Virus record (IMG/VR): IMGVR_UViG_3300019730_000006
Span: 1-51,371 of that record
Direction: 5' to 3' (one strand)
Length of the DNA: 51,371 nucleotides
DNA from: a virus
Position numbers and translations under genes: made by a program
Notes under the pieces: model-generated
Seen by the model: only the letters and a program-made list of their open reading frames with translations
What the model was told of the DNA's origin: nothing
The model's database searches: none
Part shown: one piece after another, positions 8,249-16,780 of the stretch
How the letters are laid out: the number at the start of each line of letters is the position of its first letter
Position numbering within the stretch: position 1 is the first letter of the stretch

Positions 8249-9553
8249 ATGGGAATTGCAGCATATTTCAAAAACATATTTGGAGACAAAGAAATTCCGG
8301 ACGCCTCTCCGGATATTTTTGAAAGTGAAATTTTGCCAACAGACGAGCAAAAAGACCATCATTATTGGCATAACCGAATAGCTAAATCATTAAAATTTAT
8401 GTTTGATGATCCAGCTCTTGATTGTATAATTATTTTTGGCGGAGAAGTGACCGACGGAGGGGCCGGAACAGTAAATATTTCAGCAGGTGCAGCGCTTAGC
8501 AAGAATAAAGACGGTGAAGTCAGAATTTTAGAAATACCGTCTCTTTTGGGAATCTCTCTACCTTCTGGCTGGGATGATGGCCGTCAAATTTGGGCAACTG
8601 GAGTCTACGACTTTGCTTATGGTCCGGGAGGAACTCGGCCGCATTTTTTGGGCTCTGGCGACTTTCACGTTGATTTGAAAGACAGCTGGATTGGAAACAC
8701 GAGCAGTGATTCAACTGTTTCAGAATCGGACATTTTCGTTGATTCCGACCCCAATTCGTCACCTGACACAATCGTCTGCTGGGGCTCATTCACTATGACC
8801 GGAACAACTTTTGTCTCTTTGGATTCAGGAGAAAGGAGCCCGGTTTTTGAGGTTGGTGCTCCGATTAAAAACTTGAGTCTTTTGGGCCCAAACCGGACAG
8901 GAGATTGGCGCGTTGACGGGGAATTGCTTTTCGGTCTTGACGTAGCCTTAACGCGTAATGTAGCAAACCGCCTTGATCTTGTTGGCGGTGATAGTTTTAA
9001 AATTGTTTCGGGTGATTTGCTTTTTGGTGATGATGTTATTTTATCAAGGACGGCCTCTGATCTTTTGGCGCTGGCATCAGGCGATGATTTTCAAATCATT
9101 GACGGTCTTTTGCGTTTCGGCGTTGACGTTGCCTTAACTCGAAACGCTGCAAACCGTCTTGATTTAGTTGGAGGGGATAGTTTTAATATTGTTTCGGGAA
9201 GTTTACAGCATAACGGAACGCCCGTGGCGGGTTTTTTGGCAGATGGAACGCCTTATTTCATTACTGCATTTACGGGCTACTGGGTTGACGGTGATGATCT
9301 TTTATTTAATAATCCAAGTCCGAGTGCTGGGGATTATATAGACTTAAGCTCAATTATCTCAAACATTAATGATTTAATTGATGTTAAAATTAGAGCTCAG
9401 TCAACACCTAAATTCATACTTGACACAAGAGATTCAACCGTCAATGAACTGCTTCCAGATGTAATTTCAATAAATTCAAGTCTTGAAATTATTGCTGAAA
9501 GGTCTGGGACCACAGGGTCTTTCACAGCAGATGTTTATGTTTATTACAAATAA
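8249..9553 (+). CDS. tail fibre/appendage protein with internal repeats
   Basis: 434 residues. The N-terminal half resembles phage appendage proteins (NISAGAALSKNKDGEVRILEIP, a short beta-prism-like segment). Residues about 227-320 hold three tandem repeats of roughly 30 residues built on LLFG(L/D)DV.L(T/S)R..A..L.L..GD.F.I..G; copies 1 and 3 are nearly identical also in DNA (about 8929-9005 and 9109-9190), a sign of recent duplication. Such repeats commonly form trimeric fibre shafts. The C-terminal part would then be the tip. No fibre gene follows the baseplate genes, so this is the main receptor-binding candidate. Confidence 0.6.
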   Translation: MGIAAYFKNIFGDKEIPDASPDIFESEILPTDEQKDHHYWHNRIAKSLKFMFDDPALDCIIIFGGEVTDGGAGTVNISAGAALSKNKDGEVRILEIPSLLGISLPSGWDDGRQIWATGVYDFAYGPGGTRPHFLGSGDFHVDLKDSWIGNTSSDSTVSESDIFVDSDPNSSPDTIVCWGSFTMTGTTFVSLDSGERSPVFEVGAPIKNLSLLGPNRTGDWRVDGELLFGLDVALTRNVANRLDLVGGDSFKIVSGDLLFGDDVILSRTASDLLALASGDDFQIIDGLLRFGVDVALTRNAANRLDLVGGDSFNIVSGSLQHNGTPVAGFLADGTPYFITAFTGYWVDGDDLLFNNPSPSAGDYIDLSSIISNINDLIDVKIRAQSTPKFILDTRDSTVNELLPDVISINSSLEIIAERSGTTGSFTADVYVYYK

Positions 9554-9570
9554 ATCAAAAGGATAAAAAA

Positions 9571-9894
9571 ATGGGAATAATATTCAACACACCAATAACA
9601 GACAAAAAAACAGGAATGAAAATCGGATACGTTAATGTAGATTTTCAGCTAACCGAAACAAACAGAAAGCTATCCATTTCAGGATACTTAAGAGGCCATA
9701 CTGACATCGAAAGTTCAAAAGAAAATAACTTGCCGGGCATTGAACTAATCTTCGCACATAGGCTTGAAGCGGACGAAAATTTTATTATGAAATATGACAA
9801 GGGCAGTGTGAGGGATGACATCAAAGCTTCTTTGTATGATTATTTTAAAGCTATTCAGCCCGTTGATTTTTCTGACTCTGTTGATGATATTTAA
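9571..9894 (+). CDS. hypothetical protein after the fibre gene
   Basis: 107 residues, good RBS (AAAAGGATAAAAAAATG). Beta-rich N-terminus (KIGYVNVDFQLTETNRKLSISGYLRG) and a helical C-terminus ending SDSVDDI. Not recognised. Its position directly after the fibre would suit a fibre chaperone or a second surface protein, but nothing in the sequence proves this. Confidence 0.55.
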   Translation: MGIIFNTPITDKKTGMKIGYVNVDFQLTETNRKLSISGYLRGHTDIESSKENNLPGIELIFAHRLEADENFIMKYDKGSVRDDIKASLYDYFKAIQPVDFSDSVDDI

Positions 9895-9931
9895 AAAAAA
9901 TTAAATAAAAAATAAATTTTAATAAAAATTA

Positions 9932-9967
9932 TTGACAAAAAAAAAGTTTGTACAAAAATAAGATAAT
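9932..9967 (+). promoter_or_regulatory. candidate promoter before the capsid protease
   Basis: The AT-only gap 9895-9985 contains TTGACA (9932-9937) and GATAAT (9962-9967), 24 bp apart, the same pair as before the gpW-like gene. The RBS AAAAGGA follows before the ATG at 9986. Confidence 0.35.
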
Positions 9968-9985
9968 TTTTTAAAAGGATTTGAA

Positions 9986-11071
9986 ATGATTAGAATTTTA
10001 TTAGAAGGTGAGATCGGCTGGAGTCTGACCTCTGAATATGTTGAATATTACCTCAGAGAAGCTGCTGGCGCAGACATTGAGGTTGTCTTGGCATCCCCTG
10101 GAGGGTCAACAAGCGAAGGTGTAAAAATTTTTGACAAGCTGACTCAATATAAAAAAGATTACCCGCAGGCTCAAATGATCGCCCATGTTCTTGAGGCTTC
10201 AAGCATGGCCTCATATCTTCTTTCCAACCCTGCTTTTGACTTGCGAACCGGTCAGGAAATTTCTATTGGTATGATCCACAATCCCCAGGGGTTTGTTCAT
10301 GGCGACTATAACGACCTGACGGAAGCAGCAGACTTTTTTAAGCGCATGACAAACATGTTTGCGAAAGGGTATTCAAGGCTTTTACAGACATCTGAAAACA
10401 AAATAAAATCAATGATGGACGCCGAAACCTGGTATATTGGCGGAGAAGAGTTAAAAGCTGCCGGGCTTATTGACGAAATAATCACAACCCAGTCAGAAAA
10501 AAATATTTCAGAAATGCAACTTTGCTGTGAAAGTAATTTTCAAGCTGTTATGTCAAAAATAAAATCTTATGGTTTATCAAAAGCTGAAATTTCTGAAACA
10601 ATTAAAATGATTTCTAAATATGAAAATTTCAACCCTGGCAAAAGCTATAAAACAGAACAAAATCAAAATTTAAAAATGAACACAAACCGCCCTGCACAGG
10701 GTAAATCCAAAACGGAGGACTCTTTTATGGATAAAGATAAATTGAAAAAAGAATGCCCTGAACTTTATGCTGAAATGATTGCCGAAGGCATAAGGCAGGG
10801 CAAAGAGCAAGAAAAAGCCAGAGTTTCGGAGCTTATCGAAATGTCCGCAAAGCCAGAATTCAATATCCCTGATTTTCAGGCCCGCATTATGGAAGGAATC
10901 TCACAGGGAGAAAACAAATCCGAAGTCGTGCTTTCATTGACCGCAATGCTTGCGGGCAATACTAACATGGCAGCTGCTCACGAAAGCGCTAAGATTCCCT
11001 CGATAGTACCGGGCGAAAATAACACCCCGTCTGGAGAAGTTCAGATGAAAAGTAACGAATCAAAATTTTAA
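9986..11071 (+). CDS. head maturation protease, ClpP-fold, fused to scaffold region
   Basis: 361 residues. The N-terminal 170 residues are a ClpP/S14-like serine protease: oxyanion-loop segment ASPGGST (36-42), nucleophile Ser73 in EASSMASYLL, His98 in IGMIHNPQG and Asp145 in MMDAETWYIGG. The rest is helical and Q/E/K-rich, as in lambda C, where the C-terminal part is also made separately as the Nu3 scaffold. It cleaves scaffold and portal/capsid parts during prohead maturation. Followed by decoration and major capsid genes. An internal in-frame start at 10727 is annotated separately. Confidence 0.85.
   Translation: MIRILLEGEIGWSLTSEYVEYYLREAAGADIEVVLASPGGSTSEGVKIFDKLTQYKKDYPQAQMIAHVLEASSMASYLLSNPAFDLRTGQEISIGMIHNPQGFVHGDYNDLTEAADFFKRMTNMFAKGYSRLLQTSENKIKSMMDAETWYIGGEELKAAGLIDEIITTQSEKNISEMQLCCESNFQAVMSKIKSYGLSKAEISETIKMISKYENFNPGKSYKTEQNQNLKMNTNRPAQGKSKTEDSFMDKDKLKKECPELYAEMIAEGIRQGKEQEKARVSELIEMSAKPEFNIPDFQARIMEGISQGENKSEVVLSLTAMLAGNTNMAAAHESAKIPSIVPGENNTPSGEVQMKSNESKF
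10727..11071 (+). CDS. nested scaffold protein, internal in-frame start
   Basis: 114 residues in the frame of the protease gene, starting at residue 248 (MDKDKLKKECPEL). A strong GGAGG (10714-10718) lies 8 bases before this ATG, much better than expected by chance inside a gene. The product is a helical, charged protein ending in SNESKF, as expected for a scaffold. This is the lambda C/Nu3 arrangement. Seen: RBS, start and frame. Inferred: independent translation and scaffold role. Confidence 0.7.
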   Translation: MDKDKLKKECPELYAEMIAEGIRQGKEQEKARVSELIEMSAKPEFNIPDFQARIMEGISQGENKSEVVLSLTAMLAGNTNMAAAHESAKIPSIVPGENNTPSGEVQMKSNESKF

Positions 11072-11083
11072 AGGAGAATAATC

Positions 11084-11551
11084 ATGGCTGTTGAGACAGT
11101 ACCGGTAAATGAATATAATTTTAGTGAAATAACAACGGGCGGAAACGGTGACACTCAGCCCCGAATAACCAACGGGCAAGGCCGAGCATTCAAGCCTTAT
11201 GAAATAGTTTTGAGCAACGCGGCCCCGTATTATTGCGGTGAAGTCAGAGAGGCTGACGGTATTGCAGATGGAGCAAAAGGCAGGATCAACATTGAGCATA
11301 GACGCGTAATTCAGACAAGTCAAATTAAAAAAGACACAACTGCTTTTGCCGCAGGTGATGAGGTATTTTTTAAGCCAGGCGGATCGGGAGCAGCTGGCCT
11401 GATTGTTGCCGCAGCCGACAAAGCAGCGGGCTCAATTGCTTTTGGCAGAATCGAAGATGTGACCGGATCAGTGGGTGGAAGCACTGGCGCATATACATAT
11501 TTATATATTCGCCCATATTCTTACAGCCCAAGCAGAGCACTGGAAACTTGA
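11084..11551 (+). CDS. head decoration protein, gpD-like
   Basis: 155 residues. Small, Gly/Ala-rich and beta-rich, with FKPYEIVLSNAAPYYCGEVREADGIADG and FAAGDEVFFKPGG, which resembles the lambda gpD/HDPD family that binds capsid three-fold axes. It lies between the protease/scaffold and the major capsid gene, exactly as D does in lambda. Strong RBS (AAGGAG). At 155 residues it is longer than lambda gpD (110). Confidence 0.65.
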   Translation: MAVETVPVNEYNFSEITTGGNGDTQPRITNGQGRAFKPYEIVLSNAAPYYCGEVREADGIADGAKGRINIEHRRVIQTSQIKKDTTAFAAGDEVFFKPGGSGAAGLIVAAADKAAGSIAFGRIEDVTGSVGGSTGAYTYLYIRPYSYSPSRALET

Positions 11552-11566
11552 TAAGGAAGGCATAAA

Positions 11567-12844
11567 ATGAATGTAAAACTCGTAACAAAACAAACAATAA
11601 ACGAACATGCGGAAATGAAGCTACAAAAAGGCTTTATTCCTAAAAGAAATAAGATGGCAGGAATTGTCTCACCTGGAATGATGAGCGCAACCGATCAAGC
11701 CGCAAGATTTGATGCAATGCAGAGAGCGGAAACCCTACACTCTGTCAATACAGTAATGACAGACAATATTATTAAATATGGCGGAGCGATGTTTGTCCCG
11801 CAGGAATGTGCAACATTAAGTCAAAACGGCAAACAAATCACAATGTCTGTTTACGAAATGATGCACAAAGGCCTTTTTGGCCCTGATTCAAGAATGTCAG
11901 CTAATACATTAATCACAGACTGGCAAAAGCTATGGGATGCAATGCGCATTGACATTTCTATTGCAAAAGAAGCCCGTCCGACAATAAGAGAAAATTTCTA
12001 TAATGTAATCGATAATCCTGACGCAACCCGAACAATGAGCATTACCGAAATTTTTCCGCCTGCTTTTCCTTTTCAAAAACATAACGGAGAAGGACAGTCA
12101 GTTGTTCAGGGTGAAACCAGGGGCGGAGAAACCGAAACAGTCACTCATGATATTTTCGCAGTCGGCTTTCAAAAAACTTTGCTTGAAGATCTGTACAATT
12201 TGGCGCATGATCCGCAAAAATTAATTGAAGCGGTAACCCTGGGATATAATGCCACTCGTGATGACTATGCAATTAGCCCAATTTTAAATTTTGCTTTTTC
12301 TGGTGTTGATGATTCACAAACACCAGCTGATGCAACAGGAACCAACAGGCAGGAAAAATTATATAACACCCTGGAAAACGCCCTTGATCACTTTGCCCGA
12401 AGGACTGAGCCGTCTACAGGCAGGCACCTTGTGGCTGATGGCTTGGTCTGCCTTTGCGAGCCGGAAGATGGACGGCACATCCAAAGAGTTGTGAGCGGCT
12501 TCACCGGCCCTAATATTGGCGGTCAGGATTCACCAAAAAATCTTGGGCCTATCCCTCAAATTTCAACAATAGTCACTTATGACGGCGAAGTTATCCGAGG
12601 ACGAACAAGAGATTATACCTTTCCGGGTGTAACAAGAGGCAAGTGCTATCTGATTAAGCCCAACCGAATGATGAACATTTCAGTCAAAAGAGACTTGCAG
12701 CTTGAAGTCGATATGCAGCCAGATGTCAACACACTAACCAGGGAGCAGCGCGCTTGGTGGTACGCCGAAGGAATCCATACAAGAGGGATTCAATATTTTG
12801 TGCAGGAAGTTACACTACCTGCCTACACCCCCAATCCATCTTAG
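11567..12844 (+). CDS. major capsid protein, lambda gpE-like
   Basis: 425 residues with AAGGAAGG upstream. It follows the decoration gene, and length and composition fit an HK97-fold capsid subunit of the gpE family: helical N-arm, DPQKLIEAVTLGYNATRDDYAISPILNF in the middle, and a C-terminal ending EVTLPAYTPNPS. The first 70 residues are rich in M/Q and charged residues and could form a delta-domain-like arm. It should be the most abundant virion protein. Confidence 0.8.
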   Translation: MNVKLVTKQTINEHAEMKLQKGFIPKRNKMAGIVSPGMMSATDQAARFDAMQRAETLHSVNTVMTDNIIKYGGAMFVPQECATLSQNGKQITMSVYEMMHKGLFGPDSRMSANTLITDWQKLWDAMRIDISIAKEARPTIRENFYNVIDNPDATRTMSITEIFPPAFPFQKHNGEGQSVVQGETRGGETETVTHDIFAVGFQKTLLEDLYNLAHDPQKLIEAVTLGYNATRDDYAISPILNFAFSGVDDSQTPADATGTNRQEKLYNTLENALDHFARRTEPSTGRHLVADGLVCLCEPEDGRHIQRVVSGFTGPNIGGQDSPKNLGPIPQISTIVTYDGEVIRGRTRDYTFPGVTRGKCYLIKPNRMMNISVKRDLQLEVDMQPDVNTLTREQRAWWYAEGIHTRGIQYFVQEVTLPAYTPNPS

Positions 12845-12855
12845 AGAGGTAGAAA

Positions 12856-13056
12856 ATGGATGATAAATATGTAATCTTAGAAGCAGAAAAATATACAGGC
12901 CTCACAGTGGGCAGCAATGTTTTGCCTCCTGGTGCGACTTTTCGCGAGTCAGCTTGGCCTTGGGGAAAGCCAGCCCTTGACGGAGCCGTAAAGGATGGAA
13001 GGTGCAAAAAAGTCACCGAAAAAAAATCAATCGATAATAAAAAAGGTGAGAAATAA
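12856..13056 (+). CDS. small connector-region protein
   Basis: 66 residues with GAGAGG upstream. It begins MDDKYVILEAEKYTGLTVG and ends in a lysine-rich tail. It sits between capsid and tail genes, where lambda has FI/FII-type assembly helpers. The family is not recognised. Stop and next start overlap (TAATG). Confidence 0.5.
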   Translation: MDDKYVILEAEKYTGLTVGSNVLPPGATFRESAWPWGKPALDGAVKDGRCKKVTEKKSIDNKKGEK

Positions 13057-13298
13057 TGGTACTACTAAAGCCAACGGCGGCGGTCAAAATCGGCAAAAAG
13101 TTGCACCATTTGGCGGTCGGGAAAAAAGTCCCGGCCGCCGTGGCTGCTTATTGGGAAAAAAGGGGAATGATTGAAGCTCTTAAAAAAGCTGGTGTTATTG
13201 GCGAAAACAGCGAAAACAGCGGGAAAAAGTTTTCAGATAATATGAATAACCATTCCGGGATTGATAAGCCCAAAATAAATGAAAAGGTCAAGCAATAG
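13056..13298 (+). CDS. small basic connector-region protein
   Basis: 80 residues, very basic N-terminal half (VKIGKKLHHLAVGKKVPAAVAAYWEKRGMIEALKKAGVI), then a polar Ser/Asn/Lys tail. Overlaps both neighbours by one base. Probably a head-completion or assembly helper; family not recognised. Confidence 0.5.
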   Translation: MVLLKPTAAVKIGKKLHHLAVGKKVPAAVAAYWEKRGMIEALKKAGVIGENSENSGKKFSDNMNNHSGIDKPKINEKVKQ

Positions 13299-13657
13299 TG
13301 GCTTTAAACTTTTTTGAAAGGATAAGGCGGGACAATAAACGAATTTTAAAAACCGAAATGTTTCCGATTACCCTTTATAACGCAAGCGGGGACTCTCAAG
13401 CCGGTCAAGTCCGGTTCACCTCCCCCGCCTTAAGCATCAATCCGCAAGGACTGCAAATAGTTTCAGAAAAGATTTCAATTGCTTTTTCTGTTTCCAGCTT
13501 TTCTGAAATAACAGGAGCAAATGAAAATTATAAAGGCTGGCAGGCTGAGCTTGAAATAATTGAGGGGCAGCTCTTGAGGCTGAAACTTGAAAACATTCAT
13601 TTTGACAAAACTTTCGGGTATGTTTTGTCAACATTAAAGAAAATAAAAGGAGCATGA
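13298..13657 (+). CDS. head-tail connector-region protein
   Basis: 119 residues from a GTG that overlaps the preceding TAG. Mixed alpha/beta with a central hydrophobic beta segment (ISIAFSVSSFSEITGANENYKGWQAELEIIEG). Position before the tail-terminator-like and sheath genes suggests a stopper or adaptor. No firm family. Confidence 0.5.
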   Translation: MALNFFERIRRDNKRILKTEMFPITLYNASGDSQAGQVRFTSPALSINPQGLQIVSEKISIAFSVSSFSEITGANENYKGWQAELEIIEGQLLRLKLENIHFDKTFGYVLSTLKKIKGA

Positions 13658-13658
13658 T

Positions 13659-14294
13659 TTGTCTTTAATAAATCCAGAACCGGGGGCAATTCCGAAATTT
13701 TTATGGGATGTTGCGCAAGAAGACATTATTAGTGTCCTGGAAGAAATACGCGACAACCAGGCCGCAATTAATCCGGATTACAGCTTTGAGGTTAAGCATG
13801 ATTTATATTTACCTACAATTGAAGATTTAGCAAGTTCAAATAATTTTGTTAATGTTTATATTTCAACAGTGTTTCCGGAAAAGGATTCGTTTTTTGAATC
13901 AAACCAGATTGTCCGATACCACATTGACAACTATGTCCAGGGATCAAACGAACTTGACCCAGGTGATCCAAATATTTTAATACCACCCGATCAGGCTGCG
14001 GTTGAAAGATTGAAATATCAAGTTGCAATGTGCTATTTCGCAATGAAAAAGTTACAAAATTATTATTTAAAAAATGAAACTATCTTTGAAAATAAAATAG
14101 ACCCTGGCTCCTTGAGGATAACACTTAACCCGGTTGAGAATGCAGAAGATGGGGCCACACCGTACGCCCCGGCAAGAATAACTTTCGACTGCTCTTTTCC
14201 ATATTTTGCCCAAGATCTAGAAGATTTACCGGACCTTGAGTCCGTCTTGATGAATCTGCCGACTTTTTCGGTCAGAACTAATTATACAACATAA
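13659..14294 (+). CDS. tail terminator/completion-like protein
   Basis: 211 residues from a TTG one base after the previous stop, with AAAGGAG upstream. Starts with a helical domain (LWDVAQEDIISVLEEIRDNQ) and has a beta-rich C-terminal half. It directly precedes the sheath, where Mu-type tails carry the terminator/completion genes (gpJ/gpK region). Assigned by position. Confidence 0.45.
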   Translation: MSLINPEPGAIPKFLWDVAQEDIISVLEEIRDNQAAINPDYSFEVKHDLYLPTIEDLASSNNFVNVYISTVFPEKDSFFESNQIVRYHIDNYVQGSNELDPGDPNILIPPDQAAVERLKYQVAMCYFAMKKLQNYYLKNETIFENKIDPGSLRITLNPVENAEDGATPYAPARITFDCSFPYFAQDLEDLPDLESVLMNLPTFSVRTNYTT

Positions 14295-14309
14295 AACAGG
14301 AGGCACACA

Positions 14310-15824
14310 ATGCCATCTTTTAGCCAAGTACCCGAATCCGCCCGAGCGTCGGAAATCTATATCGAATTAAGAGGCGTCCGGGAGTCTCTCGCGTCTCTTT
14401 TTATCCCCCCAACTGGCGGAATGATTGGGCAGTATGACCCGGCAAAAACTGCCGTTGTGGATTATGAGCGCGTCAAAGTCGTTTCCGCTGATGACGTAGG
14501 AAATAAAGCCGGATTCGGTTCTCATGCTCACAGAATTGCTTTGCAAATCCCGCCTGCTGTTTTTCTTCAGGGCGGAGGCGTTTACTGGTTTCCAGTTCCT
14601 GAAGATGGCGCGGCAAGCGCAGCAGATGAAACAATTACAATTGTAGGCACTGCAACAAGCGCAGGAACTTTATTTATTTTGGTCGGCTCAGACCTGCTTT
14701 CTGTTGGGATCCCCAAGGGGTCAACTGAAACAGAAATAGCCGCAGCAATCGCTACAGCTATCACCGCAGATCAGAACTTGCCGGTTTCGGCTGTTTCTGC
14801 TTTGGGAGTCGCTACTCTTACGGCTAAATTTAAGGGAACCGCTGGTAATCAAATAAAATTGGTTCTCAACCCCGGCGGAGAAGTACAGGAAAATAAAGCC
14901 CCGGCGGGGATAACCGTCGCACTGGAAAATGCCGACGGGTATCTTGACGGCGGATCGACTGACCCGAGTGTCGAATCCGTTTTTTTTGATGGATCAGGTA
15001 ATGATAAACTTGGTGATGAATGGTACACCGACTTCAATTTACCTTATACCGATGCCGCAAACATAGCCCACCATGTTGCAAGCGGCGAAGCCAGAAAAGA
15101 CCCGGCTGTCAATCGTTTTTTTGGTTCGCAAGGTGGTTATACAAGGGAAACATTAACCCAGGCTTTGAACGTACCGGCAACGATAAACAGTGAGTGGATA
15201 GACCCAATATGGGAAAACAGGCTACACGCCCCAGCTTTTGAATTATCGGCCCAGCTTTTTGGGACAATCCTTGATGAAAAAAACAAAGCCCCCAATCGGC
15301 CGTATAAAACACTTGAGGTTGATTTGCCCGTTGATTCAAGCATTGTTAACCGCCGCACGGCTGAAAATGATGCATTATTCAGGGCGGGAATGGGCTACTG
15401 CAAAATTGATAGCTCTGGAAAACTCAGGCTTGGAGACATAGCTACATCATACCGGACAAATGATTCAGGCGGTGCGACAGAAGAGTGGTTCGATGCAGTC
15501 ACAAGAGGTATAAGGCAGGCAAAAGCCTACTCACTTGAACAACTCTTTTTGGGTGAGGACTACCAAAGATCGGTTGTCGTTGATGACGCATCCCCCACAA
15601 AAATATCTTTTGCTCGAAAACCAAAAGACATTATTGCAGATGTGTCAAAGCTAATTAATGAACTGTGGGCCCCTTTTGGCTGGACAAAAAACGCAGATGA
15701 GGTTATTGCCTCTCTCACAGCTGAAATAAATTCAGGCTTTGCGGGCAGGCTTGACGGCGGTGTCGTCGATGATGATGGAAAAGCCCTTCGGATTGTCGCT
15801 TTTGATTATGCATATAAATATTAG
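14310..15824 (+). CDS. contractile tail sheath protein, Mu gpL-like
   Basis: 504 residues with CAGGAGG upstream. The start FSQVPESARASEIYIELRG matches the start of Mu-type sheaths. Residues about 104-190 carry the repetitive beta insertion domain typical of gpL (ETITIVGTATSAGTLFILVG onward). The C-terminal domain ends RIVAFDYAYKY, as expected for the strand exchanged between sheath rings. This is the clearest sign that the phage is a myovirus. Confidence 0.9.
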   Translation: MPSFSQVPESARASEIYIELRGVRESLASLFIPPTGGMIGQYDPAKTAVVDYERVKVVSADDVGNKAGFGSHAHRIALQIPPAVFLQGGGVYWFPVPEDGAASAADETITIVGTATSAGTLFILVGSDLLSVGIPKGSTETEIAAAIATAITADQNLPVSAVSALGVATLTAKFKGTAGNQIKLVLNPGGEVQENKAPAGITVALENADGYLDGGSTDPSVESVFFDGSGNDKLGDEWYTDFNLPYTDAANIAHHVASGEARKDPAVNRFFGSQGGYTRETLTQALNVPATINSEWIDPIWENRLHAPAFELSAQLFGTILDEKNKAPNRPYKTLEVDLPVDSSIVNRRTAENDALFRAGMGYCKIDSSGKLRLGDIATSYRTNDSGGATEEWFDAVTRGIRQAKAYSLEQLFLGEDYQRSVVVDDASPTKISFARKPKDIIADVSKLINELWAPFGWTKNADEVIASLTAEINSGFAGRLDGGVVDDDGKALRIVAFDYAYKY

Positions 15825-15841
15825 ATTTGCGAGGTTATGAA

Positions 15842-16333
15842 ATGAATATAAAAAATTTCAATTATAAAAGTTTTGGATTTACAATTTTAAAAATAGCCCT
15901 TGTTGTCTTTGCCCTGGCCTTAATCGGCGACATGGCCGGGGCTGAAGGCGTTATTTGCGCAGGCCCATCCCTGGGAATTATTGGTGGTTCATTTCGTGAG
16001 GTAAAGTTTGCAGGAATTCCGCTGACTCCCGATCCTGAGTCGAAAGCACAGATAAAATTTAACACAGAAGAGTATGAGGTCAAGCTTGCATCCGACGGAA
16101 CAAAGTATTCAACAGGGGCAGAAGATCAAGCAGGATTCGTTGAGCAAGATTTCATTTTTACCGGAGAAACCTTTTCTGAGTTTCAAAAAAAACAAGATGG
16201 TAATTTCTATTCAGGCAGCGCAACATTAAAAGACGGAACAGTACTGACTCTTGATTGCGCTATCAATGGAGAATTGATGTTAGATGACGGAAAAGCAACG
16301 GTAAGACTTGCCGGAGACGTAACAAAACAATAA
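15842..16333 (+). CDS. tail tube protein, Mu gpM-like, with hydrophobic N-terminal extension
   Basis: 163 residues from the ATG at 15842, which has GAGG 7 bases upstream; a TTG at 15827 would add five residues. Residues from about 43 on (GGSFREVKFAGIPLTPDPESKAQIKF) read as a gpM-type tube protein and the gene sits between sheath and chaperone as in Mu. The odd part is a membrane-like segment TILKIALVVFALALIGDMAGAEG at residues 12-34 that looks like a signal peptide. An internal ATG at MAGAEGV would remove it but has no good RBS. Confidence 0.8.
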   Translation: MNIKNFNYKSFGFTILKIALVVFALALIGDMAGAEGVICAGPSLGIIGGSFREVKFAGIPLTPDPESKAQIKFNTEEYEVKLASDGTKYSTGAEDQAGFVEQDFIFTGETFSEFQKKQDGNFYSGSATLKDGTVLTLDCAINGELMLDDGKATVRLAGDVTKQ

Positions 16334-16354
16334 AAATATAAAATGGAGTAAACT

Positions 16355-16780
16355 ATGAATGAAAAAGAAGCTCACAAGACAATTGAAAATCTTTTTGATG
16401 TTCTTGAGGTTAGCCTCAATAAAGACAGCCTTGATGTTATAAAAGAACAACTCACCGTACCGGTAAAAAAAGAACGTCTCACCTATAACGAAAATGAGGA
16501 CTTTTTTGAATACACGCTCATAAAGCCAATAAAGAAAATAGACAGCAATGAAACAATAATTTCAAAAATCAGAATTGAAGAGGCTGACATAAACGCAAAA
16601 GAAATTCTTGACGGTCTCGACAAAGGATCAAAAGATTTTACAGAGAAATCCTTCAAGGTATACTGTAAAGACTCCGAAGGGAAAGAAATCGACCTTGGAT
16701 TTGTAGGCAGAGTCAAGGACAGAGACATGAAAACTATTTCAATCGTTATAGCAAGTTTTTTTCTTGGAGCAGCCCTTTAA
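16355..16780 (+). CDS. tail assembly chaperone, short form
   Basis: 141 residues with ATGGAG upstream. Acidic, helical, in the place of Mu gp41 and lambda gpG. It ends SIVIASFFLGAAL. Near the 3' end the zero frame reads AGT TTT TTT CTT, giving the slippery heptamer T TTT TTT (16756-16762). Most ribosomes should stop at the TAA (16778-16780) and yield this short form, which coats the tape measure protein with the long form. Confidence 0.85.
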   Translation: MNEKEAHKTIENLFDVLEVSLNKDSLDVIKEQLTVPVKKERLTYNENEDFFEYTLIKPIKKIDSNETIISKIRIEEADINAKEILDGLDKGSKDFTEKSFKVYCKDSEGKEIDLGFVGRVKDRDMKTISIVIASFFLGAAL

